DNA from: Pisolithus tinctorius
Taxonomy: Eukaryota > Basidiomycota > Agaricomycetes > Boletales > Pisolithaceae
Direction of reading: 5' to 3'
DNA length: 64,000 bases
NCBI GenBank assembly: GCA_024663395.1
Contig: JANFAH010000123.1
Coordinates: 1-64,000 of the forward strand
Shown here one piece after another: positions 53,765-64,000 of this stretch. The notes below the pieces were generated by a model. The model searched no databases and was not told the origin of the DNA. It saw only the letters and a list, made by a program, of their open reading frames with translations. The translations under genes were made by a program, and so were the position numbers. The stretch's first letter is position 1. Each line of letters opens with the position of its first letter.

Positions 53765-56580
53765 GGCAAAAGCTTGTGCAGATCCCACCGCTCTCTACAC
53801 CCAGCGAAGCGTCCAAGAATGAGCAAGTCCGCTTCCCGATATCTGGATATTTCTGCGCAGGAGAATGAAGAGGACGAAGAGGAAGACGAACTAGACGATG
53901 AAGCTAAACCGTTGTCCAAGGGTGACCGAGATACCTCCATCAGGGCGTGCAAATTTAACTCAACAGCTTGAAAGCTTTTTCGTCGCTATGGTGGTGAGGG
54001 GAGTGCAGAAGGGTCGAGGGCGAAGGCACATCAGCAGGGCCCAGTTCGCAGTGTCGAAGGTCGTATGGAGGTGGGTACGAATCGGACTCAGCCAAGAGTA
54101 TTCAAGGTCGTGCTGCCCTCTGGTATGTCCTGTCTCCTCTTTCACTCCTTTGCTTGGGAACTCACCTGGTCTCCATTAGCTCGTTCTGCAAGGATTTGTC
54201 CTCCAGCACTTCAAGCTGGAAGGCCTAAAATGCAAGACTTTCCATCGGTCCCTCGCCACATTTATGTGGAAGCTCCCACGCACAAGACGTCCCGACTCAG
54301 GCTTCCCCTTCACATGCCAATCTTGTCCACAGATCATGCCAGTACCAATGGAAGAAATGGAACCCTTTGCACAGCCCAGCAACATACCTGTTTCACTCTT
54401 GGTTCACTTGTTAACAAGTGGTCTCAAGAACGAAATTGCCTATGTAAAGCGCATCGAAGGTGACTCAGTGTACCTTCTCGTTGTTCTTGGAATTTGCCCT
54501 ACATCTCTGGTGGTGAGAACTCTGCAGCCCACTGGGAGCTTTTTGACGTGGACCTGGCCTGCCAACATGGCCTGGAGGTAATCCTTACCCGAGTCCAGAG
54601 GGGCGTACTATCGCCCACTGCTTCCAGTCTCAGTACCACTGCGGCCTTCTTCACAGGCGTTTTCAGAGGCATAACATCGAGCTGGTGAGCTTGCCTACTC
54701 CTGAGCAAATTGCATGGTTTCGTCGTGTTGGACGTGGATCCCACTTTGGTTGCACATACCTTGACTCGTTTCTCTGCTCAAAAGTGGCAGGTAGGAGATT
54801 GTGGCAAGATTCAGGCTGGGGAGTTTGTCAATGAGGTAGCATACATCGCGATGGATGTCCAAGGTGAATCAGTGATTGTTCGTTTGGATAATCCTACTCC
54901 GGAATTGCCTACATCTCTGGAGATTTCAATTCACAACTTCAAACACAAGTTTCGCAGTGACGATTCAGTAGACATCATTGCCAGCCCTCATCGTGGCTTT
55001 GAGGGCATGGTACTCAGTGTCGACATGATCGAGGACATGGCTCTTTTGTGTGGCAACAGCGGACAACAGGCAAGTCAGGGTATTCAGAGTAAAATCCTTT
55101 GCTAATGCTTGCTCATAGATGGAGGTCCCTATGATCTTCCTAGCATCACACAAGAGTGCTGCTGAGCTATCCCAACCGAGACCCCCACAATCAACTGCGA
55201 CACCATCCCCCAGTTGAAAGAGCACTTCATAGAGCCTGGGACGCGGTATGTATCATCAGCAGAACCCTACAGGGGCCTCACAGGCCGAGTGCAATACTTC
55301 TCCTGCAAGCCTCAGACAAATATGGGTCATGTGGCACATCGAAAAAGGCATTTGATGACGAAGATGCCAAGGGGGGACAAAGGCAAGTCCAAGGCTCAAG
55401 TACCAGAGGTTCCTGGTAAGGACAGTGACAGCGATGGGGGCTGACGATGAGGAGGTGATCATTGTCAGCTTGGACGATGTCCAAGTGACAGCTTCGACCA
55501 ACGCTGCAGTTCTCGAAGGAGAAGGGGTGGGACGTTTCTAAAGGCGACCCTAATACAAGTCATAATGGGGTCCTGCTGTAGACGTCAAAGGAGTTGTTTG
55601 CAGCGTCGACCTGATCACTGCAACCCTTACACTGGAGTCTGAAGATGGTCCATGGGTACGTGGTTCTACTTTGGCCTGTCCATCCCATCTCTAAAGGCGT
55701 CATAGCACAACATCCCTATTAATTTCTGCACTAAATTAAGGGACTACTCCCTTGTGATGCAGAACGACATATTGGATGTGAAGTATGGATCATCTCGGGT
55801 CCGAATAAGGGATACAGTGGGACGCTGTGATCAGTAGGCCAAACTTCGTGTATGGTTGCAATCCATTCCGGCACCATGACATTCAAAAATACTGCAGTTG
55901 CCTCCAGGTAAGTCACTTCATTGCTAGGGGTCCATGCGCTGATACTTCCTTTTTAGATTTGGCATCTTGCTTGATGGGACACCACTAGGTCCCTCGCAGC
56001 TTGGCAGCATTCAACCATATGCGACAGAGGTGTTTCATAACTCAATCTCAATGTCGCAGCACCACTTCCACCTCCGCTGCCAAAGCGAAAATCCCTCAGC
56101 AGATCCAGGTCCAAGCAACCCCTGGGTCACCACTCCCGATGATGTCAATCTGCCAACGTCGCAGTGAGCAGGAGCGACAAACCATTGACTATGGTACATC
56201 AATTCTCTCCCCCCTCTCACTACACATTCTCTTGACTTTGTTGTTTAGGATGTGTGTCTTGGCTCTTGACAACAACTTTTGTAACTTCAGCAAAGTGGCA
56301 TGTCTGCTTGAGAGTCCAGGCTTGCCTACAATCATGGGACCCTGGGCAAGTGGGTGGTTCGCACCACCATTCCAGATCATTTCTTTTTGGAGAAGCATGG
56401 CGTGGCCACCTCCTGGGCATGTGTCGGTTACCATGACCTCAAGCACGGTAAGCACCATCATCGAACACCACACTATTCTGGCATGCGACTTGTCCCCCAC
56501 CAACCTGACAAGTACTGGTCAGTTCTGCCTAATACTGAAGGGCGCGCTCCAAGGCGAAATTCACCGCATCAATAAATGTC
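53765..56580 (+). pseudogene. Spt5-like gene with NGN/KOW-type segments, degraded
   Basis: Pieces in Spt5-like order. An acidic head (RPRMSKSASRYLDISAQENE, EEDEEEDELDDE) is followed by an NGN-like part (PSVPRHIYVEAP). KOW-like modules come next: LTSGLKNEIAYVKRIEGDSV; WQVGDCGKIQAGEFVNEVAY; FRSDDSVDIIASPHRGFEGM; and about 55,580, VKGVVCSVDLITATLTLESE. The C-terminal part includes TIMGPWASGWF and FCLILKGALQGEIHRI. Spt5 binds RNA polymerase II and controls elongation; basidiomycete genomes carry many diverged Spt5-like copies near mobile DNA. Introns are likely (GTATGTCC at 54,122, CAG at 55,070), but several stops and shifts (53,970, 54,688, 55,540, 55,840) show decay. Confidence 0.55.
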
Positions 56581-57069
56581 CAAACTAAGAAATCCCCGAA
56601 AGGGGTGGTATTAGAGGATGGGACTCAGCTTCCATTACATGATGTTTGCCTGGTCGTTGCTGCATGACTAATTGATGCCACAAGGTAGGTCTTCAAGCCT
56701 AATCATAAATCAATTTACTGACATTTCGTCAGTGCTTCTCGTATAGTCCAGCATCATATAGTTATCGATTTGACTATGTATATATTTTGACATAATTTAC
56801 CTTTGACACAAGCATCTTTACAAGTTTATCACATCCTGTATGTACTATGCCTGGGAGAGAGGAGCTCCAGCATTAGTACATGGATTAGTATCTCGGACAT
56901 CCTAGTATAGAGTGGAGCGGAAGGGGCACTAGGGGGCTAACATGTGTCATGTTAGCGGGAGGGGTGGCAGGGGAGTGAAGTGAGGTGTACGTTTCCTGGG
57001 GGGATGCCGGTCAGCATGGTTAACTTCACGTTGATTGCAGAGGGCGCCACTGGTATTCAAGGTAATTCT
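56581..57069. other. Intergenic
   Basis: Nothing supported apart from the convergent ends of the Spt5-like and F-box genes. Confidence 0.4.
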
Positions 57070-58537
57070 CTACTCGATCTCAATACGCTCCAACATGTCC
57101 AGTGTAGACGGCATATGTTCAAGTAAAATCATCAATACTGGTATGGAATAATCGTGATCTCCCACATTTGTTGAGTGAAGGGGCAGAAAATAGCCTTGTA
57201 TCTATCGAGAAGGGAGGGGTCTACCTGATGCGATACGCAGCATGCGAACATTAGGAAATGCTCTAAGCCAAGGGCCCGCAGTGACCCTGAAAAACAGTTA
57301 GAGGCAACAAAGGTAAGTGCAGAGAAGAACTTACAATTGCATCGAAGACATCTGGAGTACTAAGGATTGGGTGGATTCCCCTAAAAGTGAGGTCGCTCAC
57401 AGGGATTATGCACTTGTCAGTTATTGGGAATGTGACGAATGCTGCAAGCTTGTCGGCGGAAGTGATCATGGGCATTGAGATTTCAAAGATGGGAAAGACA
57501 CAGGAGGTATTCTGCACATGACAAAATGTCAGAAAAGACATTTTGATTTCTTTCAGGATGGTAGGGATGAAATGTAATGTATAGGCATTGGAATCACTGG
57601 GAAGGGTAATTACCTTCAGAAGGGGGGAGGATCCTGGTAGCGGGTCCTGTGAGCTTTCGAAGGGAGTGAAGGACAGAACAAGGAGTGATATCTTCCACAG
57701 ACATGGTAGGAAAAGCCACAATGGGAGATAGTTAGCTTGGAGATAGCCCGATGCCGCAATTAGACCAGGTAGCAAGGGCATCATACGGGCAAGTCTGGGT
57801 CCACCTCCAATTCCAACGAGGGAAGGTAGGTTTACCTTGCCAAGGAGTACCGCCCACTGTAAAGGACTTAGGCCTGTATTAATTAAGCTGTAAAATTGCA
57901 GTGGAGCACTTCGGCAGCACAGAGAGGGTAAATCGGATAGAGTGTGGAACAAAGAACATAGGCGACGAGATATTGAGAGATGTCAAGGTGCTTGGAAACA
58001 ATTGGGTCATGTGAGGAATATGGATCAAGCCACAAGAAGCACTGTGGCTACTTGCATGAAGTTCAGTGCAGAGCCTAGTATACTTTCTAGCAGAGAACCA
58101 AATATGGGGGACATGCCCGTCGGATCAATATATAAGTGCAAGTGCACTTGACAGACTGCTTGCATATCCTTGAGGGAGTCGAAGAACGCACACATTGCAC
58201 CTAGCTTCCATCTGCTTAATGTTTCATTAAGGAAGAGTGCAAACACACCTAATTGTCGCCTGCTTAATGTTTGCGAAGACCTGAACCACAAAGTCTTCAC
58301 TGGTTTAAATGCAACGTGCCTCCACACAGGGAGGGCATTACAAACTACCTCATTCACATCCAGCCAACCAGCAATCGGCAGCCTGAAGCCTACCGAGACA
58401 AGATAACAATGACCAGCAACGCATTGTAGTCGTTGGGATACTTGGGACAACCTTCGAAGTGAATCTGTGTCCAACAGGTCCACAATTTCCAGTAGCAGTT
58501 CATCTGGAACTCGCGACAGATGGCAATCTCGGGGCAC
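57070..58537 (-). CDS. F-box protein
   Basis: Starts at ATG 58,537 with an F-box at residues 9-50 (VPDELLLEIVDLLDTDSLRR, LSQVSQRLQCVAG). F-box proteins carry targets to the SCF ubiquitin ligase. The rest resembles the LRR-like tail of basidiomycete F-box proteins: LSPLQWAVLLGKVNLPSLVG, then a stretch to VFDAI at 57,337, donor GTAAGT, acceptor TTTTTCAG (57,287). The exon VTAGPWLRAFPNVRMLRIAS and an 87 bp intron (57,138-57,224) follow, with a last exon LLEHMPSTLDMLERIEIE ending at 57,070. The join near 57,960-58,040 is unresolved and the join at 57,287 is one base out of frame, so damage is possible. Confidence 0.6.
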
Positions 58538-59117
58538 CTCCTAGATGCTATGAGGAAAGGTCAAATCTTGACATTGCTGGCCACTTACATATTTTGCGGG
58601 GAGCCCCATGGCATCGTCTTCTGCTGTGCACTTGGGAACCCGCCCAAATGACTGCATGAGAGGTTTCGCACCAGGATCTGCCTTGCGACCGCATATGGGT
58701 GGCTGGTGGGAAGTACCCTCACCTTTTTGTAAGGTGGTCCCGGGGTATCTTCTACTTTGCATTTGGGAACCGCCCACACAAATTCTTCTGTTAGCATACC
58801 ATTTAGTAATAAGAGTGAGAAAATATCTAGTACACACCAGCATGGCTTCACACCTGGTGATGTTGCGCCAGCTAACCCATTAAATACGCAGAGGACACCA
58901 GAGGCTTTATCAGACAACACAATAGACTACCTAACTTGACACTGCATTTGGTCGCCTACTGCAACAAAAGTTGCCAGAATTCAGGAACTCTCAATATCAA
59001 CCTTGCCATCGGTCGCCCTCATTTGATTGTAATAGTGCTCGTCACCCACTTACGTCACTACATCCAAATTGCAGTAACAGCTGATGGGCCTTTTGTTTGA
59101 CACGTAATATTCCAGAA
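58538..59117. other. Intergenic, with a short duplicated segment
   Basis: ATCTTCTACTTTGCATTTGGGAACC-type sequence occurs twice, at about 58,615-58,650 and 58,748-58,782, a diverged tandem duplication of about 130 bp. Open frames here have no recognisable domain. Confidence 0.35.
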
Positions 59118-60297
59118 AACCGCAATATCGCATTGGAGGACAACTAAAAATTAATCGTGGCAGCTAATGAACGACCTAAAGATGCTTAGTTGATTGATTA
59201 AACATGTACACGGGGTTAGTACGTGACCTGCCAGTAGTAACGGGTATGCAGTGTCGGAAATACACCTGAATACATGACTAATTTGAGGGATCTTCCACAG
59301 GGGGGGAGGGGATTCTTTGATGGAAAATTGATGCGTTTTTTGTGTTTGACATGCGTTAGTTATTAAATGCAGTCGCAAAAATGGGTGACTTACTTTGCGA
59401 AAACAAAAGAAAAGAAAAGAACCGACATAATCGCCACGTCACAGCAAGATACGCATCAGCAACGATGGTAACAGACCTGGATGTATATGGTTAACTGGAG
59501 CAGCTGTAGATTGTTCGACTCACATCGGATGCTTAAATCGATGACAGCCGCAGTATGAACTACCGTCGATAGCAATCATTTGAAGTTTAGGTTTGCATTG
59601 ACGGTCGCATCGCACGTCATCGCAGACTACTATGAATATTGATCTAATTCTAGTTCTAATTGCAAAGGCTACTATCAATATTGATGTAAATCTAATTCTA
59701 ATGCTACGGTGTCTAACGCTAGAGTGGTGGGCTGCGAGCGAAGATGGTTAATAGAATTGAGAAGCAACGACTTACCTGTAGGTGGTGGAAAGAGGGAAAA
59801 GGTGTTCGTGAGAAAAGTCATCGTTGATATACTGAACGCAACTCACGATCACATGTGGTAGCCGCAGCAAAGATCACCACACTAAACAAGCACGTGATTG
59901 TGAGTTGCGTTCAGTATATCAACAACGACTTTTCTCAACACCTTTTCCCTCTTTCCACCACCGACAGGTAAGTCATCACTTCTCAATACTTGGCATTCTA
60001 TTAACTCTTCGCTCGCAGCCCATTAGTGTTAGACACCGTAGCATTAGAATAATTAGAATTATATCAGTATTGATAGTAGTATGTAGTATTTGCGAAGATG
60101 GTGCGATGCGACCGTCAACGAGTTAAACATTCGACATGAGCCGAATAATCTATAATACGAGTGTAGACGAAGATATAATAAAATTGCGTATGCACATTCA
60201 ATAAAGATAAGCACAGTGTACGCTGTTTACTTGGTTATCAATCTGACTACATACCCCTAGACCATTCTTCCATCCTGTTGTCCACATCAAAAGACAC
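59118..60297. repeat. Dispersed repeat family P, copy 3 (palindromic)
   Basis: Shares with copy 2 the sequence from ACAGCCGCAGTATGAACTACC through the palindromic core (centre near 59,865) to the right end AAAAGACAC at 60,297. The left flank is more diverged but aligns with copies 1 and 2 (ATTGATTAAACATGTACAC; GACAGGTATGC-like). Non-coding. Confidence 0.7.
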
Positions 60298-60348
60298 GCT
60301 AAAGTTCGTACATGTCAACTCTACATCTCTTACTGACGAATTCGATCA

Positions 60349-61729
60349 TTAAATCATTCTCCACAGTGGCTTTCCTATGATCTGCCTTTGGTCAGTCAGT
60401 ATTAAGTTGATTGGATAGGCGGTAACTAACCGCAACATGTAGGCGAGCTTCACCGCAAAGGCAATGGTGAGTAGTTGCATTAAGAATTGTATTGTGGCAC
60501 GTATAGCCCCGAACAGGGCCTGCAACGAGCTTTCTTTCTTCCCTGGCCGCGATTGCAAATCCCTCTTCGGCTTTTTCCAGACTGTTATCGTATTGTCCGC
60601 ATGTCGTTATTGGAAGACGCGCAACGATCCCTGTATGATCCTCTCTGTCGTATGTCTGGTACATGTGGGTGTAAGATGGTTTCTACATTTATGGGGATGC
60701 TCACCGTAATTGTCTGTGTCCGTGCCGTCCTTGAGTGCGTAGCACCTGTCGCTTGGTTCCAGTATTCATTTCGAAGATATATACTAACCCATTATCAGAT
60801 CCCCCAATGATCGTCGTGCCGTCCTCCGCAAAGGCTACTTGTTTGGGGTACGTTTTTAGCGGTTTGGTATCGTACGTCCTTATGCAGCTTCCGTCATTCA
60901 GTCGATGTAGGCTAAATCCACTTATAGCATTGTCTATGATGAATAAACTTCCCGTCTTGTCGACACATGCAGAGCCCCTAAGTACAGGTCAGATCGATTG
61001 GTTTGCTGAGACTGAAGATCTCTTACTCACGTTGTCATTCCTGTAGACCTTGTTTCGATGACCATCCCTGTTGCTTGTAGAACATGGCTTGCAAAGGGCA
61101 ATCTCATTAGATCTGTATTCGCAAGTCTCGGGCCTATCGTCTTACATGTCTCCATCATACATCCCGAAAACTATGATGTCACAGCCTCGGAGGTACACAG
61201 CATGCGGAATGGACGTCGTTAACTCGACGCTGAAGACATTTGACAGTGATTCCTAGAATCTATTGTCCAGGTCTGAACTCGTTTGTCCCGTGTCATTACG
61301 ACGATATGAGTTCCTGTGCCGTTACCTGCATCTGAAGCAATGGCCATGATTTCATGCCCCCCACTAATCCTCCTGGCAACTACTTCCTCGAATTCGACCA
61401 CAGTATGTGGGCGCTGCCTCCAGATCAGCAAGTAGCCCAGTCCTGTCCCACAGCACAAGGTTTCCTGTATACTGTCTTGTGCGAGCCAAGTAATAGTTGT
61501 AATGGGATCTTTGGGACTTCGCATCTGCGGAGGTTGGGGTAGCTGAACCTCTTTGCATAAGTCCCATACCCTCAGTCCATCAAAACCTGTTGGCTAATAT
61601 GCATTGGATTCGAAATAACACTACTGAATTCCTACCTCCACTTGCCAACAGTGTTCCAGAGTTCGACACCGCTAGACAGAGGATCGCATCCTGGTGCCCC
61701 CACAAGCGGCACCCGAGTGTGTACTTCAT
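60349..61729 (-). pseudogene. WD40-repeat protein with C-terminal membrane helix
   Basis: Exon 1 runs from ATG 61,729 (MKYTLGCRLWGHQDAILCLA) to 61,636. A 49 bp intron (61,587-61,635) joins SGG to FDGLRVWDL. WD blades follow: ETLCCGTGLGYLLIWRQ and MAIASDAGNGTGTHIVVMTR with RVQTWTIDS. A one-base shift near 61,255 precedes FSVELTTSIPHAVYLRG and DIIVFGMYDGDM. Later exons give TGSLFIIDNAISGFSLHRL and YPKQVAFAEDGTTIIGGSDN. The end has a membrane helix (IQFLMQLLTIAFAVKLAYML). WD40 proteins are scaffolds; this type with a terminal helix is known as hypothetical in basidiomycetes. The shift suggests a pseudogene unless it is a sequence error. Confidence 0.65.
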
Positions 61730-61919
61730 CGGCAACTTGAGAATAGAGCTGAATATCATCGGGTAAATTGTTCATTGGTAAGGCAAAGTCATTGTCGATG
61801 TAAATATGTCATATCTGTTATTGTCTAACAGCTGATTCGCATAATGTTGTAAAGGCATAACCTGAGCGTTGCTAATGCGACAATTTTATTATTATTGCGC
61901 CCTCACGACGGTGCCTACC
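61730..61919. promoter_or_regulatory. Divergent intergenic region
   Basis: About 190 bp between the start of the WD40 gene (minus) and a possible start on the plus strand. The two genes could share a promoter. No clear TATA box. Confidence 0.3.
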
Positions 61920-64000
61920 ATGGCTAATGGAGGTGCGTTTCCTCCTGACTATGACCATTATGACGTTGCCTATTATTTCAGGTGAGGTTTAATTGTAGGA
62001 AGAATGCCCGATCTGATTTTAATAAGGTGAACAAAAAGCTCAACTTGAAATAATGAAGTGGCACAACTAAATTACTACCATAACTACAATAGTAGATGCC
62101 TGTAACGACAATGGAGGTGCATTTGCCTGGCTGTGCTGGAGACTGATCAGATCTTTTCTTTTGAGCATTACCTCCTCCAGACCCGTTCTGTTCACCTGGG
62201 GCGATTATTGGCGATAGGCCCATACCTGTGCATGCATGTATGTGAGCATGCCTGTGATATCGACTTATTTCCCGTATGGTGATGTCCATTTGACTGCCCC
62301 GTTTTTGTCCGCTTTTGTTTGCCTAGTGCTGAACTCATTTTTTCCCTCTAACCTCATTCCAGATGTGCTACATGTTGCTGTACTCTGTCGTTGTGTCTGC
62401 TGATCCCGACCATGGACGCTTTTGTTCCATGTGACTTTCTATTGTCTTTCCTTTTTTTTTTGTTAGGGACTCATGGCACTGATCGCCTCCGATTTAACCC
62501 TCTAGGTCTCCAGTCGCACCGCAATTACTAACTCTAACCCATTTTCAATGCCAGGTGCATTTGGTATCCGTATGTGTATGCATTGGATTCCACAATGATA
62601 ACTAACTGCAGCTACTAGGAGGAGAAAGCACACAAACTGTTGATAGTGACATGTCGCTTTTTGACGACGATAATGACAACAACTTCTGTTTGCAGATGGA
62701 AACCAGCAGCAATGCATCCGTCGAAGAACAGCTTACCATCGGGCACAGTGAGGATGATGGCAATGGCATGTCCATTGCCAACTCGTGTACAGACACTAGT
62801 TACAATGCGTCCTCCACAGACCAGCTTGCTGCAAGATGTACCATGCCAAAACCAGCAGAGCGCAACACCACTGCTGGCGTCGCCCCTAAACATGAGCCCC
62901 GCATGCCTCAGCTTCCACCACACATACCGTGACCACTACATCAGCACATCACAAGCAATGCAACAAGGGTGACGAACCATGGCCTATTGCGAAGTGTCGT
63001 AACAGAGAACTAGATTACTCCTACTCACTTGTCAGCAACTCCAGGGAATGGGAGCAGAATTGAACCACCTGAAGGCCAAGTTACGTCTGAAAGGGTCGGT
63101 GAGTAGCCAACTCTAACCTACTACTTGTCACTGGGGCTGATGGACTATCATGAACATGCCAGCACGAACTTGCCACCCTTGAGAAGACTACACAAAACAG
63201 CCTTCTCACCGCAAAGAATGAGTTTGATTTGCAGAAGAAAGTTCTATCTGATATGTGTACTTTGCTTGCTACTCAAGAACAAGAGCTCTGCAGACTCCAG
63301 CATGAAATTCAGGTCAGCCATCACATATCACTGTCTTGGACTGTATTCATGTGAACCAAGGAGCATCACCAAGAGCGCAGTGTTTTGCGAAACCTCCAAG
63401 AAGAGGTTCAGGTGAGAAGTGCATAGCTTTACTTAGTATCACACTCATGTTTCGAAAGGAAAACCACAGACAGCGGGAAACTCTTCTTAAATCTCATGAC
63501 CGGCACTTACTGTGCTCAGAGATGAAATTCAGGTATGCCATCCTCAGTGCTCTGTCAGGCCATTGCTCAATGAATGAAGGAACAACACTGTCAGTGTGAT
63601 ACCTTACTGGCAGCTCAAAAGGAGGAGTTTTTGAGGTTCCGAAATGAACTGCAGGTGAGTGTCATGGATCACTATACACTCCTGACAGTTTACATCACAC
63701 TGAAGGAACATGATCGACTACGGGAAATCGAGATAGTGCAACATACTGCTGCTATGGAAGAGCACTTGCGATCAGAACTGAAGAAGGTTGGTGATGATGT
63801 GGTGATGCGCTGCCAAGCAGAGAAAGAGAGGGAATTAGCAGCAATGGTTCAACACAATATGCGACATAGACATGTAAGTGAACAAACTATGTAGTTTGTT
63901 GGGCAATGCTGACTGCCCTCAGACAATTCAAACAGCATCTCAAGCTGAACCAGCGTGCTTTCCAGCTGAATCCGAGTCTCCTACCTGCCAGGACAACCAG
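61920..64000 (+). CDS. Coiled-coil protein with duplicated small exons, partial (runs off right edge)
   Basis: A possible first exon at 61,920-61,981 (MANGGAFPPDYDHYDVAYYF, donor GTGAGG) is uncertain. Better supported exons are 62,612 to about 62,930 (acidic/Ser-rich, MSLFDDDNDNNFCL), 63,036-63,098, 63,163-63,312, 63,361-63,411, 63,459-63,532, 63,580-63,654, 63,706-63,873 and 63,923 to the edge. Most exons from 63,036 on end in CAG before GT and form heptad-rich helices (LQGMGAELNHLKAKLRL; EHHQERSVLRNLQEEVQ; EQHCQCDTLLAAQKEEFLR; EHDRLREIEIVQHTAAMEEH). The 63,459 exon is 74 bp where its sister is 75, a possible frameshift. Function unknown; a structural coiled coil. Confidence 0.55.

Overview
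The window is a transposon-rich stretch of a filamentous fungal nuclear genome, most likely a mushroom-forming basidiomycete (Agaricomycetes). The evidence is 47-90 bp introns with GTRNGT donors and YAG acceptors, a NACHT-WD40 NOD-like receptor of the basidiomycete type, a basidiomycete Ty3/gypsy lineage whose RT active site reads FIDDIP, a Tnp2-type DNA transposase, an Spt5-like KOW gene and an F-box gene. No bacterial, rRNA or tRNA gene was seen.

1-35 kb is a nest of mobile elements. At 1-5.97 kb lies a decayed chromodomain Ty3/gypsy element. At 6.2-9.12 kb an unrecognised decayed ORF ends in a 195 bp LTR. From 9,121 to about 34,921 runs one broken Helitron (Rep plus Pif1-type helicase). 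It is split by three insertions: a 12.4 kb Ty3/gypsy element (here 'B', 9,464-21,848, 650 bp LTRs, 4 bp target duplication), a 7.5 kb chromodomain Ty3/gypsy element (here 'C', 22,240-29,770, 524 bp LTRs, 5 bp duplication GCAAC) and a 1.58 kb TA-flanked fold-back element (30,171-31,747). Element B carries a reversed solo copy of its own LTR inside its RT gene. B and C each carry, between integrase and 3' LTR, a gene on the opposite strand with two CX2CX6C motifs. Element C is almost intact: gag, an A-AAA-AAA slippery site, one pol frame with three stops, and a primer site matching its own predicted RNA 5' end. Most stops in these elements are TGA at likely former CGA codons, which points to deamination of methylated CpG.

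35.1-37.2 kb is a 2.1 kb imperfect palindrome built of about 64 bp and 21 bp tandem repeats. 37.6-42.3 kb (minus strand) is a six-exon NACHT-WD40 gene with 14 near-identical WD repeats and three single-base frameshifts. 43.5-47.5 kb (minus) is a degraded Tnp2-type transposase gene.

47.8-64 kb holds three copies of a dispersed repeat (two of them palindromic) between small genes: an unrecognised multi-exon gene (minus), a two-exon hypothetical gene at 53.0 kb, a degraded Spt5-like gene (53.8-56.6 kb), an F-box gene (minus, 57.1-58.5 kb), a WD40 gene with a C-terminal membrane helix (minus, 60.3-61.7 kb) and a coiled-coil gene with duplicated small exons that leaves the window at its right edge.
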